The notes under the pieces were generated by a model. The model was not told the origin of the DNA. It saw nothing but the letters and a program-made list of their open reading frames with translations, and did no database searches. A stretch of 64,000 nucleotides of DNA, from assembly GCF_002895525.1 (NCBI RefSeq), contig NZ_AZRL01000016.1, positions 1 through 64,000 on the forward strand. Reading direction: 5' to 3'. Below, in pieces: positions 17,517-27,327 of the stretch (the stretch's first letter is position 1; the number at the start of each line of letters is the position of its first letter). This stretch comes from Petrotoga olearia DSM 13574 (lineage in GTDB: Bacteria > Thermotogota > Thermotogae > Petrotogales > Petrotogaceae). The translations under genes and the position numbers were made by a program.

Positions 17517-17979
17517 CTTTTTCACTCCTTTTGTAGAAATTTCTCTTGAATATCTTTAATATCGGAAGCCCTATAATATACGTTGCAACAGCTTCTCCAA
17601 CTCCTACCCAAAGTACAGAAAAGAAATATGGCACTCCATACAATGGAGCGACATAAGCGGACACCCCAAAGGCGTTAATCAATATAGGAGGAAGAGGAGC
17701 TAGATACTCATTTGGCATCTTCCAAGTTACAATTCCTGCTATCAAGGTCAATAAACTTCCAAACCAAATATCCCAGGCACCCAAACCACCTATTATGTTA
17801 GCTAACAATGCTCCTACATAGATACCCGGGATGAATGCAGGATCAAGAAAAGGAAGAATTACAAAAGCTTCTGCAATTCGAACCTGTATAGGGCCGAAAC
17901 TCATAGGTTGAAATATAATACAAAGAACTACATATAATGCAGCAATTAAAGAGGCTCTAACGACGCGTATTGAACTCAT
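17509..17979 (-). CDS. QueT family membrane protein (ECF transporter substrate-binding component)
   Basis: The 156-residue hydrophobic protein has about five membrane segments. The region VRIAEAFVILPF and the small GALLANIIGG segment fit the QueT family, thought to import a queuosine precursor with a shared ECF energising module. The start is ATG 17979, directly after GGAGGGAAT; a longer frame to 18012 has no ribosome site and runs into a terminator hairpin. It overlaps oadA by 8 bp, although no functional link between the two is known. No preQ1 riboswitch was recognised upstream. Confidence 0.78.
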   Translation of the reverse strand: MSSIRVVRASLIAALYVVLCIIFQPMSFGPIQVRIAEAFVILPFLDPAFIPGIYVGALLANIIGGLGAWDIWFGSLLTLIAGIVTWKMPNEYLAPLPPILINAFGVSAYVAPLYGVPYFFSVLWVGVGEAVATYIIGLPILKIFKRNFYKRSEKDE

Positions 17980-17997
17980 ATTCCCTCCAAAATGAAA

Positions 17998-18029
17998 AAT
18001 CTGGTAAAGCACTTCAACTCTACCAGATT
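17998..18029 (-). terminator. Terminator after the parvulin gene
   Basis: AATCTGGTA and TACCAGATT form a nine-pair stem on the minus strand followed by TTTTTC. It lies between the parvulin stop and the queT-like start. Confidence 0.75.
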
Positions 18030-18047
18030 ATTTTTAACTTAAAGTTT

Positions 18048-19724
18048 TTATTGATTTAAAAGTTGATCTATGTTTTCGAGTATTTGCTGCCTTTGATTTA
18101 CTCTCTCTTCATCAAGGCTTTCTGGGTTTAATGAATTCAAGGTACCTTTGATTGTTTCGAAATCTTGCCTTACCGATTCAATGTCACCGGTTGAATTATA
18201 ATAGTTTAAAATGTAGGAATAAATTGTTGCATAATAGTCAAAAGCAATATTAGGATCGTCAGGTTTAAATTGGTATAGTCTTCCTATAATTTCTATGGAA
18301 TCTGGATTCATTTCTCTTAAGGTTAAAAGAGAATTTTCCAGTGCAATGTTCATTTGTTCAATATCGCTAGTTAATTCATCATATTCGCTCTGAATTTCTT
18401 GCTGTGTGAAGATCCCGTAGGTACCTTGTAAATAAGCTAGCTCACTTAAGGTATTCTCTTTTTTTGCCGCTTCATTACGAACGTCTGTTGATTCGGCGGT
18501 GTCTTTGAGCTGGCGATAATGTTCTATCTGATTATTTATTTCATCCTTGCTGTATTCAAGAAACTCTGGGTTTGATTGAGCTATATTCAAATAACCCTCA
18601 AGATCATTTTTTTGAGAAATTTTCATAGGAAGTAGGTTTTCTACAATGAAAATATAAGAGACATACCACTCTTCAGGTAACTTATTATCGTTTAATATTG
18701 TATTACGGTACTTTTTTTCAACATTTGCTAAGTCATCATAAGATTGAGCTTTATAAATATCATATGCGATTTCCAAGGGTTTGTATGAAATTGCAAAGTC
18801 ATAATTAGACATATATGGATCGTACCAATTGGTAATCTGGTAGTCCACGTAGTTGGTAGTTAATTTATTTTTTATATCGTTATCTAATAATAACTCATCG
18901 GCAGTTTCATAAGTCTTTTTGTCTTCAACTAGCACTATCTGATATCCCAAGGAAGAACTTATTGGACCAACTATTTCACCGGGAGTCGAAGAGAGCGATG
19001 CTTCAAATATATTTTCAGAAATATCTCCACGTTTTACCCATCCTACCAAGCCACCAACTGAAGCGGTTTGAGTGTCTAGAGAGTTTTTTGAAGCTGCTTG
19101 AGTGAAAGAGATCTTATTTTGCAATATCTCAGATTTGATGCTGTTGGCTGTACTTTCATCTGCAGTTACAATCCTACTGATTTTAACCGTATCAAATTGG
19201 GTTTTGAAATATTCAAAATTATTAGAAACATAGGTTGATAGTTCTTCTTCGGAAAAATTCGAGAAGTAATTTCTTAATTCGGTGATCACCTCATTTCTAT
19301 ACACTAAGCTGTTAATGAATCCACGAAAATATTCTTCCTTTTCAAAAAACTGTAAGAAAATTTGTTTTGTGCTCTCATTTCCCATGTATTGATTGTACAT
19401 CTGATCTGTTTCTTGTGAAATCTTCGTCGCATCCAACGTTATTCCATTATCGTTTAAAAACTTTTCCATGGCTTTGTATTCCATTAAAACGTCTGTAATA
19501 CTTATTAGATCTATTGGTTTGTTAAAATACTGATCGTATTGAGGATTTTGACTCAGCATATTTAATAATGTATTATGATACTCCCCCATCAATTGGTCTA
19601 ATTCCAAAAAGTAAGATTCGTATATTTGCTGCCCGTCCTTCGAAGTTAAATATGCTGCTGTTTCTGAGAATATTGATACGGATAGAACCATTAGAACACC
19701 GAGTACTACTAAAAGTTTTTTCAT
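18048..19724 (-). CDS. Exported PpiC-type (parvulin) peptidyl-prolyl isomerase, SurA-like
   Basis: The 558-residue protein begins with a signal peptide (MKKLLVVLGVLMVLSVSIFS). An N-terminal helical chaperone-like part follows, then a parvulin domain at about 175-270 with GGLVGWVKRGDISENIFEA and PGEIVGPISSSLGYQIV. The C-terminal half (about 290-558) is helical and TPR-like. It probably helps fold envelope proteins outside the membrane. AGGAGGTTCAGG precedes the ATG. The C-terminal half was not matched to any family. Confidence 0.85.
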   Translation of the reverse strand: MKKLLVVLGVLMVLSVSIFSETAAYLTSKDGQQIYESYFLELDQLMGEYHNTLLNMLSQNPQYDQYFNKPIDLISITDVLMEYKAMEKFLNDNGITLDATKISQETDQMYNQYMGNESTKQIFLQFFEKEEYFRGFINSLVYRNEVITELRNYFSNFSEEELSTYVSNNFEYFKTQFDTVKISRIVTADESTANSIKSEILQNKISFTQAASKNSLDTQTASVGGLVGWVKRGDISENIFEASLSSTPGEIVGPISSSLGYQIVLVEDKKTYETADELLLDNDIKNKLTTNYVDYQITNWYDPYMSNYDFAISYKPLEIAYDIYKAQSYDDLANVEKKYRNTILNDNKLPEEWYVSYIFIVENLLPMKISQKNDLEGYLNIAQSNPEFLEYSKDEINNQIEHYRQLKDTAESTDVRNEAAKKENTLSELAYLQGTYGIFTQQEIQSEYDELTSDIEQMNIALENSLLTLREMNPDSIEIIGRLYQFKPDDPNIAFDYYATIYSYILNYYNSTGDIESVRQDFETIKGTLNSLNPESLDEERVNQRQQILENIDQLLNQ

Positions 19725-19860
19725 CCTGAACCTCCTCTGATTTGATAATTTTAATGTTGCTCTGTAACTACTTTTACAACTAAACTTTTTGGGAGCTAAT
19801 TGTTTGCAGACTTTTCTCTTAAGTCTTGCTTAGTCTTTGTTTGCACCCCTTTGCCAAACG

Positions 19861-19880
19861 TTAAGGGGTAAACCCCTTAA
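19861..19880. repeat. TTAAGGGG/CCCCTTAA hairpin, copy 1
   Basis: A perfect eight-pair inverted repeat with a TAAA loop. Near-identical hairpins occur at 33811-33828 and 46530-46549 at the edges of larger repeats. It lies in a 440-bp region without genes (19725-20166) that otherwise holds short GTTTGC-rich sequence and the palindrome at 19986. Confidence 0.8.
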
Positions 19881-19985
19881 AAACCCCAAGTTCAAAGTCA
19901 AAGTTTCTTGCATAGATCTGCGAAAAACATAGTTTGCACAATGACACAAACAGGACTTCTCTCTCACAATTGTTAAGAGAGATTT

Positions 19986-20013
19986 TTGCTATTTTAGCAA
20001 GCTAAAATAGCAA
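19986..20013. repeat. Perfect 28-bp palindrome in the divergent region
   Basis: TTGCTATTTTAGC and GCTAAAATAGCAA form a 13-bp perfect inverted repeat with two bases between. A smaller hairpin (CTCTCT/AGAGAG, 19961-19982) with a T-run precedes it. The pair lies between the divergent parvulin gene and small gene 20167, and could be an operator or a terminator. Confidence 0.6.
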
Positions 20014-20069
20014 TACTTTCATAATATCTGTTAAAAATTAAAACAACCTTAAAAATTGTGTCAAAAAAT

Positions 20070-20099
20070 TTGACTGATTCGGTTTTAATATGGTATAAT
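20070..20099 (+). promoter_or_regulatory. Promoter of the small gene at 20167
   Basis: TTGACT (20070-20075) and TATAAT (20094-20099) are separated by 18 bp. The predicted start near 20106 means the ATG at 20110 is practically at the transcript end, which favours the downstream TTG start with its Shine-Dalgarno sequence. Confidence 0.75.
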
Positions 20100-20166
20100 C
20101 GAATGAAAAATGTATAACTTTTTAGTTAAAAGAAGATTAACCTACCTACAGGAGGGAGGATATAGA

Positions 20167-20490
20167 TTGATTTCTTTAAAAGAGAAATTGATAATGAAAG
20201 CCCTATACCACAAGTTTAATAATCAACTACCTCTGTTGGCAACTGAGATCGGCTACAAAAGGGGAAAAAAGTGTCTTTTTTTAGTTTTATACACTCTACA
20301 ATCTAATATTGAAAAAATAGTATCTTACGATCTCATAAAAAATGGAAACGAGTTTGTTTTTACACTTGATGTTGGAAAAGACAAACATCATCTAAAATTT
20401 GAAACAAAGGAAAATTATAAATCTTATTATTTCGTATCTATCAACGACGAATTGAATATTGATGAATTTGTTCAAATAGAGCTCATTTAA
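20167..20490 (+). CDS. Small hypothetical protein, 107 residues
   Basis: No family was recognised. The start is probably TTG 20167, six bases after AGGAGGGAGGA; the longer frame from ATG 20110 would be almost leaderless. The protein is soluble and Lys-rich, with an N-terminal helix (LKEKLIMKALYHKFN) and a predicted beta-rich remainder. It has its own promoter and ends 4 bp before the converging GNAT gene. The short length and lack of recognisable motifs leave its role open. Confidence 0.6.
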   Translation: MISLKEKLIMKALYHKFNNQLPLLATEIGYKRGKKCLFLVLYTLQSNIEKIVSYDLIKNGNEFVFTLDVGKDKHHLKFETKENYKSYYFVSINDELNIDEFVQIELI

Positions 20491-20494
20491 CTAA

Positions 20495-21343
20495 TCAATG
20501 AATGATTCTCTCCATTTCTATCTGCTTTATGAATGTAGAATAATTATTGTCAATCAATGCTTGGTGTAAGGGGTCATCTTCCGGAACTGAGATTAAGACG
20601 ATTCTAGCTTTTATTTCAAAAAGTTTGGATGTAATATCTTCAATTATTGCATCGAACGCGTAACCCTCTTCAATCGGGGAGGCATCAACTATATAACAAT
20701 TATCTTTGTTGAATCCCCATACAACGTAGCCGCATTTCTTATTGTTGTCGTATATGATTTCATAGTTGTATCTATTTTCGCTAAGTTTTATGGTGATAGG
20801 TTCTCTTTGCCAATTTGGTTTTCTTTTAAATCTAAATTTTGCGTCAGTAGCCATTTCATAGATCACATCTGAAGTAGTTTGTTCGTATTTAAAATGAGTA
20901 TTTGTTGGTTCATCTTTTTCCTTAAAGAAAGAAGCCAGCTCTCTTTTTGCTCTAAAACCATGTTTATTATAAAATCTTATAGACCTTTCATCACTTTGGG
21001 CAACCTCTAAAATTATTCTCTCTATTTCTTTCCATTTTAGTGTTTCAATTGTACGAAAGATAATTTCAGAAGCCAATCCTTTTCCCCTAAATTCTTCTTT
21101 TACTCCAATTGAATCAATTCTTCCAACATCTTTTCGTATTGATATAATGCTAAATCCTACAGGCATACCATCAGAAAAAGCTATAAAAGAATCTTCCAAG
21201 GAAATAGAGTTTTCTTTTACATCTTTTTCAAAACTTTCCAAATTCCAATTTATGGGGAAAACATAGTCTTTAAATACATCATTAACAAGGTCAATAACAA
21301 CACTAGTCGGAACATTTTTTAATGAATTATAAGTAATCATCAT
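20495..21343 (-). CDS. GNAT family N-acetyltransferase
   Basis: The 282-residue protein has a GNAT domain at about 1-140. The acetyl-CoA pyrophosphate-binding motif A reads VKEEFRGKGLASEII and the following helix carries RSIRFYNKHGF. The remaining 140 residues look like a second, degenerate GNAT-like fold. The acceptor substrate is unknown. The start is ATG 21343 after AAAGGAGGGGGGA; a longer frame to 21406 lacks a site. Confidence 0.85.
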   Translation of the reverse strand: MMITYNSLKNVPTSVVIDLVNDVFKDYVFPINWNLESFEKDVKENSISLEDSFIAFSDGMPVGFSIISIRKDVGRIDSIGVKEEFRGKGLASEIIFRTIETLKWKEIERIILEVAQSDERSIRFYNKHGFRAKRELASFFKEKDEPTNTHFKYEQTTSDVIYEMATDAKFRFKRKPNWQREPITIKLSENRYNYEIIYDNNKKCGYVVWGFNKDNCYIVDASPIEEGYAFDAIIEDITSKLFEIKARIVLISVPEDDPLHQALIDNNYSTFIKQIEMERIIH

Positions 21344-21453
21344 TCCCCCCTCCTTTCTCTTAACAAAAATTAAATCATATAATCCAATTTTCGTAAAATC
21401 TGACAATTAAAATTCCTATCATCTATTATTTTAACATAAAAACCAAAAAATGT

Positions 21454-21479
21454 AAAAAAACCACCCTGAAGGGTGGTTT
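21454..21479 (-). terminator. Terminator of the gap-pgk-tpi operon
   Basis: On the minus strand AAACCACCC-TTCA-GGGTGGTTT followed by TTTT overlaps the tpiA stop codon. This is a textbook intrinsic terminator. Confidence 0.92.
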
Positions 21480-22251
21480 ATTCGATAATTTCTTTCATAA
21501 TTTTTGCAAGTTCCACGAAATCTTCTGTTAATGAGGCGCCTCCAACTAAACCGCCGTCTATATCCGTTTTACCAAAAAGACCCAAATAATTGTTTGGTTT
21601 TATACTCCCACCGTACAGTATAGTAGTGTTTTTGGCAAATTCTTCGTTGAAGATATTTTTCAAAAGATCTCTAATAAACTTATGAACTTCTTGGGCTTGG
21701 TTAGGGGTTGCAACTTTTCCTGTTCCAATTGCCCATACTGGTTCATAGGCGATGATAATTTTACTTGCCTCTTCTTGAGTCAAACCATAAAAAGCTTCTT
21801 TAATCTGTTTTTCTACAACATTGAAAGTTAAACCTTTTTCACGTTCTTCTAATTTTTCACCTACACACAATATGGGTGTTAATCCAGATACTATAACTTT
21901 TTTGAGTTTTTTATTTATGAGTTCATCGTTTTCTTGAAAGATGTGCCTTCTTTCAGAATGACCAAGAATTACATATTCTACTCCAATATCTTTCAGCATA
22001 TTAACTGAGATTTCGCCTGTGTATGCACCTTTATCTTCATAAAAAGCATTTTGGGCACCTACTTTTATGTTTGAGCCACTTGTGATATCGCAAATCTTTT
22101 CAAGAGCTGTGAAAGGAGGACAAACAATAACTTCAAACTTATCCTCAGTTCTTATCTGTCCAATAAGTTTTGAGACAAATTCAGCTGCCTCTGTATTTGT
22201 CTTGTTCATCTTCCAATTTCCTGCGAGAATAAATTTTCTTTCATTCAGTTT
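21478..22251 (-). CDS. tpiA: Triosephosphate isomerase, read as the C-terminal part of a PGK-TIM fusion by -1 frameshift
   Basis: The TIM frame is open from just after a TGA at 22258-22260 to the stop at 21478. The first ATG (22209) falls within GNWKMNK, after the active-site Asn and Lys of strand 1, so a protein starting there would lack two catalytic residues. The upstream codons read [13 protein letters not shown], a normal TIM N-terminus, but contain no ATG, GTG or TTG. The frame is exactly -1 relative to pgk and joins it at an A10 run. His in LGHSERR and Glu in [11 protein letters not shown] are present. A PGK-TIM fusion is known in Thermotoga maritima. The start coordinate marks the first TIM-frame codon after the slip. 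Confidence 0.9.
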   Translation of the reverse strand, partial: KLNERKFILAGNWKMNKTNTEAAEFVSKLIGQIRTEDKFEVIVCPPFTALEKICDITSGSNIKVGAQNAFYEDKGAYTGEISVNMLKDIGVEYVILGHSERRHIFQENDELINKKLKKVIVSGLTPILCVGEKLEEREKGLTFNVVEKQIKEAFYGLTQEEASKIIIAYEPVWAIGTGKVATPNQAQEVHKFIRDLLKNIFNEEFAKNTTILYGGSIKPNNYLGLFGKTDIDGGLVGGASLTEDFVELAKIMKEIIE

Positions 22252-22258
22252 TTTTTTT
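22245..22258 (-). other. Slippery A10 run with A-AAA-AAC heptamer at the pgk stop codon
   Basis: On the minus strand the end of pgk reads GAA-AAA-AAA-AAC-TGA. The last seven bases before the stop, A-AAA-AAC, fit the X-XXY-YYZ pattern for simultaneous -1 tRNA slippage. The ten A residues (22249-22258) could equally cause RNA polymerase slippage. A -1 shift leads into the TIM frame. No clear stimulatory Shine-Dalgarno sequence or downstream stem was seen. Confidence 0.8.
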
Positions 22259-23444
22259 CATTTATTGAAGCGATACCCGGCAATTCTTTACCTTCTAAAA
22301 ACTCTAAAGAAGCGCCTCCGCCAGTTGAAACGTGGGAAAATTCGCTAGCCAAACCAAATTTTTCAGCAGCAGCTGCAGAATCTCCTCCACCTATAATACT
22401 TATACAACCTTTTTTAGTTACTTCTGCGATCGCTTTTGCTACCTCTTTTGTACCGAAAGCAAAATCATCTATTTCAAAAACTCCCATAGGGCCGTTCCAA
22501 ACGATTGTTTTTGCATCAGAAATTTTTTCTTTAAATAATGAAACGGTTTCGGCTCCAATATCTAAGCCCATCCAACCTTCAGGAATTCCATCATCCATTT
22601 TCACAGTTTTCTTTTCAACACCTGCTTCTATTTTTTGGGCGATAACAGTATCAACAGGTAAAACAATCTCAACGTCCTTTGCTTTTGCGTTTTCTAATAT
22701 GTCTTTTGCAACATCGAGTTTGTCTTCTTCCACCAACGAAGAACCAACATTTTTATCTAAGGCTTTTAAGAAGGTAAACATCATCGCTCCGCCGATCAAG
22801 ATCTTATCAGCTTTATTTAATAAATTATTTATTACCCCTATTTTGTCGGATACTTTAGCGCCACCCAGGATTACTACATACGGTTTTTCAGGGTTTTCAA
22901 CAGCTTTTTGCAAAAATTCTATCTCTTTTTCCATCAAAAATCCTGCAACACTTGGGATATAGTTTGCAATTCCAACATTTGAAGCGTGCGCTCTATGAGC
23001 CGTTCCAAATGCATCATTAACATGAAGATCGGCTAAAGATGCCCAATATTTTGCTAGTTCGGGATCGTTTTTTGTTTCACCTTTTTCAAATCTTGTATTT
23101 TCAAGTAGTAAAACTTCACCATCCTTTAATTCTGCAAGGGATTTTTCAACTTTGGGTCCCCTGGTTTCATCTACAAAATAAACTTTATTACTCAACAACT
23201 CACCTAATCTATCAGCTACAGGTTTTAGAGAAAATTGAGGGTCCTTTTCACCTTTGGGACGTCCTAGGTGAGATAACAATATTACTTTTGCTCCTTTGTC
23301 CAAAGTATACTGAATTGTGTCCAGAGCAGCTTTAATTCTGGTTTCATCGGTTATCTTTCCATCTTTTATAGGAACGTTGAAATCAACTCTCATTATGACC
23401 TTTTTACCTTTTAACTCAACGTCTTTTATAGTTAACTTTTTCAT
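22245..23444 (-). CDS. pgk: Phosphoglycerate kinase (free form; also N-terminal part of PGK-TIM)
   Basis: The 399-residue enzyme transfers phosphate from 1,3-bisphosphoglycerate to ADP in glycolysis. Visible motifs are [21 protein letters not shown] and the nucleotide-site GGGDSAAA near the C-terminus. The start is ATG 23444 after GGGGGTG; a longer frame to 23465 is ignored. Without slippage translation ends at the TGA directly after the A10 run. With a -1 shift it continues into tpiA to give a predicted protein of about 655 residues. It lies between gap and tpiA. Confidence 0.97.
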   Translation of the reverse strand: MKKLTIKDVELKGKKVIMRVDFNVPIKDGKITDETRIKAALDTIQYTLDKGAKVILLSHLGRPKGEKDPQFSLKPVADRLGELLSNKVYFVDETRGPKVEKSLAELKDGEVLLLENTRFEKGETKNDPELAKYWASLADLHVNDAFGTAHRAHASNVGIANYIPSVAGFLMEKEIEFLQKAVENPEKPYVVILGGAKVSDKIGVINNLLNKADKILIGGAMMFTFLKALDKNVGSSLVEEDKLDVAKDILENAKAKDVEIVLPVDTVIAQKIEAGVEKKTVKMDDGIPEGWMGLDIGAETVSLFKEKISDAKTIVWNGPMGVFEIDDFAFGTKEVAKAIAEVTKKGCISIIGGGDSAAAAEKFGLASEFSHVSTGGGASLEFLEGKELPGIASINEKKN

Positions 23445-23477
23445 ATTGACACCCCCTATATTCACATTTATTTTAAA

Positions 23478-23503
23478 GAAAAAGGGGATTTCCTCCCCTT
23501 TTT
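23478..23503 (-). terminator. Hairpin between gap and pgk
   Basis: AAAGGGGA and TCCCCTTT form a stem around GGAAA on the minus strand, followed by a T-rich tail. It may reduce pgk-tpi transcription relative to gap. Confidence 0.7.
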
Positions 23504-23514
23504 ACTATATGAAA

Positions 23515-24519
<1,005 letters not shown>

Positions 24520-24617
24520 TTATACAACACCTCCTGATAAATTGTTTGTTATTTTTTTCTCTTACTTCTATTGTACATTTAAAATTATGCTTTTTTGAAA
24601 AGAAAAAGTTAATTTTT

Positions 24618-25004
24618 TTAAACTCCAAAGTTTGGCAGAGTTCCTAAAAACTTCTGTGAAATCTCGTCAGTCTTTTCCTCTTTAAGTTTAGCAGCCTTTT
24701 CTATAGCTTCATTTGAAGCAGCTATGATAAGATCTTTTAGAGTGTCTATGTCTTCATCTTCAACTTCTTCAGATATAACAATATCTTTTATTCGCATATC
24801 GCACGTTGCTACAACCTTTACTACTCCACCACCTGAGGTGGCTTCTACTTCAACGTTGGATAACTCTTCATCTAACTTATCTAGTTCCTCCTGCATTTCA
24901 ACTTGGGCCCTTTGAGCTTCTTGAAGCATTTTGTTCATGTTGTTTTTGCTGCCAGTTTTTTTGGAAAGAGATCTGCCTCCTAAACTTTTCATTTTTTTGG
25001 CCAT
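24618..25004 (-). CDS. YbaB/EbfC family nucleoid-associated protein
   Basis: The 128-residue protein carries the family core: helix MNKMLQEAQRAQVEMQEELDKL, then TSGGGVVKVVATCDMRIKDI and a helical tail. Members form tweezer-shaped dimers that bind DNA. Compared with typical members of about 105 residues it has an extra basic N-terminal stretch (KKMKSLGGRSLSKKTGSK). The ATG follows AGGAGGAG. The usual partner genes dnaX and recR are not adjacent. Confidence 0.9.
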   Translation of the reverse strand: MAKKMKSLGGRSLSKKTGSKNNMNKMLQEAQRAQVEMQEELDKLDEELSNVEVEATSGGGVVKVVATCDMRIKDIVISEEVEDEDIDTLKDLIIAASNEAIEKAAKLKEEKTDEISQKFLGTLPNFGV

Positions 25005-25022
25005 AAATACTCCTCCTAACGG

Positions 25023-26207
25023 TTAGCTTATAATTGCAACACTGTTCTTTCCATAATATTCTATCACATTATTTAAAAATTCAGGGTTGTGTTTTTTTGA
25101 TAAGATAAAGAGAATCCTTCTTCGCACATTTGGTACTTCAACCCAACCATCCGTAAATATGATTATGCCTTCTGGTCTTAAATTTTCCTCAACGTAATCA
25201 ACTGCAGGTTGCATGTCAGTTGAACCTTTGCCTTTCAAAACTAGTTCTTTCCAGTTTCCTTTGTGATAGGTCATGATATTTTGGATATGGCTATCTGCTT
25301 GGATTAAAGTGACTTTTCCCCCAAGATTTTTTGAAATATTTTCTACTTCACTGAAAAATGCATTATATTCTTCTTCTATGATGGAACCACTAGTGTCGAT
25401 TATTATTGCAATATTTGGCCCCATTTTTGATCTCCAACCTGGTTGATCCTCGTATCTTCGATTTGGTCTCATTAGAGTCCTGTATTTTTCAACAACTATA
25501 GAACTACCAAAAAATCTTCTTAACATTGTTTCCCAGTTAAAGAAAGGCTTTGTTACCATAAGAGAAACCGCCAATTCAATGCCATCTGGAAGATTTTTTT
25601 TGCTTTTATCGTAGGCTTTTGTAATGAACTCACTTACGATGTCAAAAGCCATTTCTTCGGGAATTTCTGATGAAAAGTCGTGTGAGTCGAGATTAGTCTC
25701 TCTTTTTTCTAGTATTTCTTCTAAATCGAGCATCTTGTTTTTTTCAAATAAATCCATTATATATTTGTAGTATTCTTCAGCCGTTTTATTTAAAAGGTTT
25801 ATAGGAGCGGTAACAAAAAAGAATTCGTTGTCTGGAGCGTGTCCTTCAACTACCATTACATCTAGTGGTACCGCAAACACATCTAATTCTCTGATATATT
25901 GGTTTACCGCTGCATCCATAGCTAAATCCCAAATACCTCTTTCCCTTTTATTTTTAGGTTTTATGAATATATGACCAAATATTATGTGATAAATTTCATG
26001 TTTTAAAATTCCTTTGGTTAATATTAAACCAATATTTTTTAAACGGTTTGGATTGTACAATAATCTAAATTTCCCTTGAGGTGTTATTGAAACCTTTATA
26101 GTTCTTACAGAAGTGGTTGGCATGGAATCAAAATTCATCCTCAAGTAAGAGAAAAATAAGCTTTCTTTCTCTAGTTCAATCCAAGCGTTTTGAAGTATAT
26201 CATCCAT
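25023..26207 (-). CDS. VWA-like/metallopeptidase-like protein (DUF2201 family)
   Basis: The 394-residue protein has an N-terminal putative metallopeptidase domain with the zinc-type motif HEIYHIIFGH (about residues 70-79). The C-terminal domain is VWA-like, with IAIIIDTSGSI resembling a MIDAS site. This architecture typically pairs with a MoxR-type AAA+ ATPase, as here: the ATPase gene ends one base before this start region. Such pairs are thought to act as chaperone-like or metal-insertion machines, but the client is unknown. The start is ATG 26207 with AAGGAA upstream inside the previous gene. Confidence 0.82.
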   Translation of the reverse strand: MDDILQNAWIELEKESLFFSYLRMNFDSMPTTSVRTIKVSITPQGKFRLLYNPNRLKNIGLILTKGILKHEIYHIIFGHIFIKPKNKRERGIWDLAMDAAVNQYIRELDVFAVPLDVMVVEGHAPDNEFFFVTAPINLLNKTAEEYYKYIMDLFEKNKMLDLEEILEKRETNLDSHDFSSEIPEEMAFDIVSEFITKAYDKSKKNLPDGIELAVSLMVTKPFFNWETMLRRFFGSSIVVEKYRTLMRPNRRYEDQPGWRSKMGPNIAIIIDTSGSIIEEEYNAFFSEVENISKNLGGKVTLIQADSHIQNIMTYHKGNWKELVLKGKGSTDMQPAVDYVEENLRPEGIIIFTDGWVEVPNVRRRILFILSKKHNPEFLNNVIEYYGKNSVAIIS

Positions 26208-26208
26208 T

Positions 26209-27291
26209 CTAAATTCCTTCCATCCAAGTGGAATCTCCTAGTTTAATGGCAATTTCTTCCAAAAGTTTGTCATAAAAAGCCTTTTTTAATCCTTTATTTC
26301 TTTCTACCATCTCGTTTAAAAATCTTAATACAGAAAACATAGCATCCTTAGGGACAAACTCACTTATGTTCTTTATATTTTCAGCAATTGTTTTTTCATA
26401 TCCATCTGATAATAATTTTTCCATTTCTTCCTCATTTAGTGACTCAAAATAATTATTTATTCTTAAAATAAGACTTACCTTTTCTTCATTGGCCAATTTC
26501 TTAATTCTTTCTAGATTTTTCCCTTCAATTAGTAAATCTTTCGGGTTAGGTAGTTCAACTTTATTTTCTAAATGAGACAAGAAAGTCCTTGCTGCTTCCG
26601 ATCCAACTATTGATGCAGCAATGACGTAACCATATTTTTCCATATCATTTTCAGATAAATTAGACAGAACGTTAGATAATTTATACCAACTCCTGGGACT
26701 AGGCCTTAAATTGAGTCTCATAGATACTATATTATCAGAAGAAAGATATTCAGGATATTCTTTGATAAAAGAAATAACTTCGCTCTTTACTTGTTCTTGA
26801 GTAGACCAGTTAACCCAATCATCAACATCAGGTGACAACTCTAAATGAAAAAATCTGGACATAAAAGCAGGATCGGTTATCAAATCTACTTGATCGTACT
26901 CTTCATCGGGAGGGTTAGCGGCTCCCATGATCCATGCTCCAGACGGTAATACATGATTATGTATTCTTCTGTCTATCAATAACTGCATGATCGCATTTCT
27001 TATAGACCTGTGTGCCCTGTTTATTTCGTCGATCATTATTATTACTTCATCTTTATTTGGCCACCAGTCAGGTTTTAAAAAAACAGTTTTTTCTGAGTCT
27101 CTCGAGGGTAGTCCAATCAGATCTCCAGGTTCCATCTGAGAAATGATCAATATGATCAATTCTCTTCCAGTCTCTTTTGCTATTTCCTTAGCGATATCCG
27201 TTTTACCTACACCAAAATGTCCCCATAAGAGAGGTATTTCTCCAGAAGTCATAATTTTTTTTGATAGGTATTTTACAGTGGATGGTTTCAA
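26209..27291 (-). CDS. MoxR-like AAA+ ATPase
   Basis: The 360-residue protein has Walker A GHFGVGKTD at about 24-32 and Walker B with MIDEINR near residue 90. ANPPDEEYDQVDLITDP matches the MoxR sensor region. It is encoded directly before the VWA/DUF2201 gene and very likely works with it, powered by ATP. Translation probably begins at TTG 27291, ten bases after AAGGAG. No in-frame ATG lies near the site other than this TTG. Confidence 0.88.
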   Translation of the reverse strand: MKPSTVKYLSKKIMTSGEIPLLWGHFGVGKTDIAKEIAKETGRELIILIISQMEPGDLIGLPSRDSEKTVFLKPDWWPNKDEVIIMIDEINRAHRSIRNAIMQLLIDRRIHNHVLPSGAWIMGAANPPDEEYDQVDLITDPAFMSRFFHLELSPDVDDWVNWSTQEQVKSEVISFIKEYPEYLSSDNIVSMRLNLRPSPRSWYKLSNVLSNLSENDMEKYGYVIAASIVGSEAARTFLSHLENKVELPNPKDLLIEGKNLERIKKLANEEKVSLILRINNYFESLNEEEMEKLLSDGYEKTIAENIKNISEFVPKDAMFSVLRFLNEMVERNKGLKKAFYDKLLEEIAIKLGDSTWMEGI

Positions 27292-27327
27292 TTGTTATAT
27301 TCTCCTTTCGTTGATACTGATTTAGAT

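Noticed and set aside
17980-18047. preQ1 riboswitch upstream of the QueT-like gene
   Set aside because: The only structure is a stem with a T-run directly after the parvulin gene, best read as its terminator; no preQ1 consensus was seen.
21478-22209. TIM starting at the first ATG (22209)
   Set aside because: It would begin after the catalytic Asn and Lys of GNWK and has no ribosome site; the upstream in-frame codons encode a proper TIM N-terminus.
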